Origin: Methanosarcinales archaeon | Lineage (GTDB): Archaea; Halobacteriota; Methanosarcinia; Methanosarcinales; Methanosarcinaceae | Assembly (NCBI GenBank): GCA_012329085.1 | Contig: JAAXQB010000025.1 | Coordinates: forward strand, 1 to 5,771 | DNA length: 5,771 bases | Direction of reading: 5' to 3' | Part shown: one piece after another, positions 5,608-5,771 of the stretch | How positions within the stretch are numbered: the stretch's first letter is position 1 | Layout: every line of letters begins with the position of its first letter | Notes under the pieces: generated by a model | The model's input: only the letters and a program-made list of their open reading frames with translations | The model's database searches: none | What the model was told of the DNA's origin: nothing | Position numbers and translations under genes: made by a program

Positions 5608-5771
5608 TCAATTCATGTGGTTTTCTGATGGATGGCAATACCCAAGTTCAGCCAAAAAAGACCATATTAATATACCATCTGCAAACATATTATTTTTTAT
5701 TACAAGTTTCTTCTTTTTACCCGAAGTAATAACACCATAATTGCGCATCATATCTATTATTTTTTTAGATG
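5608..5771 (-). CDS. C-terminal end of an unrecognised protein, cut by the window edge
   Basis: An open frame enters from the right edge (first whole codon at 5769-5767) and runs 53 codons to TGA at 5610-5608. It reads SKKIIDMMRNYGVITSGKKK, then KLVIKNNMFADGILIWSFLA and ends ELGYCHPSENHMN. The codon mix and balanced composition look like a real gene. The pattern of a helix, a basic turn (GKKKK) and a strand (LVIKN) could be the wing of a winged-helix domain, but that is a guess and I recognise no family. The stop lies 476 bases before the zinc-ribbon start, so it is probably a separate transcription unit. Confidence 0.55.
   Translation of the reverse strand, partial: SKKIIDMMRNYGVITSGKKKKLVIKNNMFADGILIWSFLAELGYCHPSENHMN

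Overview
The window is very AT-rich. It reads as chromosomal DNA of a euryarchaeon, most likely a methanogen-type lineage (Methanomicrobia/Methanosarcinia-like). The taxon is inferred from three things: a zinc-ribbon protein of the archaeal HVO_0476 family, an RqcH/NEMF protein with archaeal-style motifs, and candidate TATA boxes about 22-27 bases before start codons that mostly lack a Shine-Dalgarno sequence.

Layout from left to right. Positions 1-350 hold no convincing gene. They contain a perfect 18-bp palindrome, an oligo-T tract, a dense cluster of repeats and small perfect hairpins (136-292), and a TATA-like element before nth. nth (endonuclease III, base-excision repair) runs on the plus strand at 351-1007. 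It converges on a minus-strand DUF6155-type gene (1766-1206) that is broken by a 51-nt in-frame insertion. The insertion carries two stop codons and a perfect 12-bp-arm hairpin. Upstream of that gene on the minus strand lie rqcH (3831-1849), pcm (4527-3853) and an HVO_0476-type zinc-ribbon gene (5132-4509). Positions 5133-5607 are mostly non-coding, with one doubtful 70-codon ORF, a 10-bp-arm hairpin and a plus-strand oligo-T tract. The right edge holds the last 53 codons of an unrecognised minus-strand gene.

The zinc-ribbon, pcm and rqcH genes form a tight block (19-bp overlap, then a 21-bp gap) and probably form one transcription unit. Two of them concern damaged proteins: RqcH tags nascent chains stuck on split ribosomes, and Pcm repairs isoaspartyl residues in aged proteins. 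The zinc-ribbon protein has no established function. nth is a separate DNA-repair gene.

The most interesting signal is the hairpin insertion that splits the DUF6155 gene. Removing exactly 51 nt between two AGAAA copies restores a continuous family-like protein. Similar perfect short-loop hairpins occur in the non-coding stretches, so a small palindromic repeat family may be at work. No complete new system of several genes is visible.
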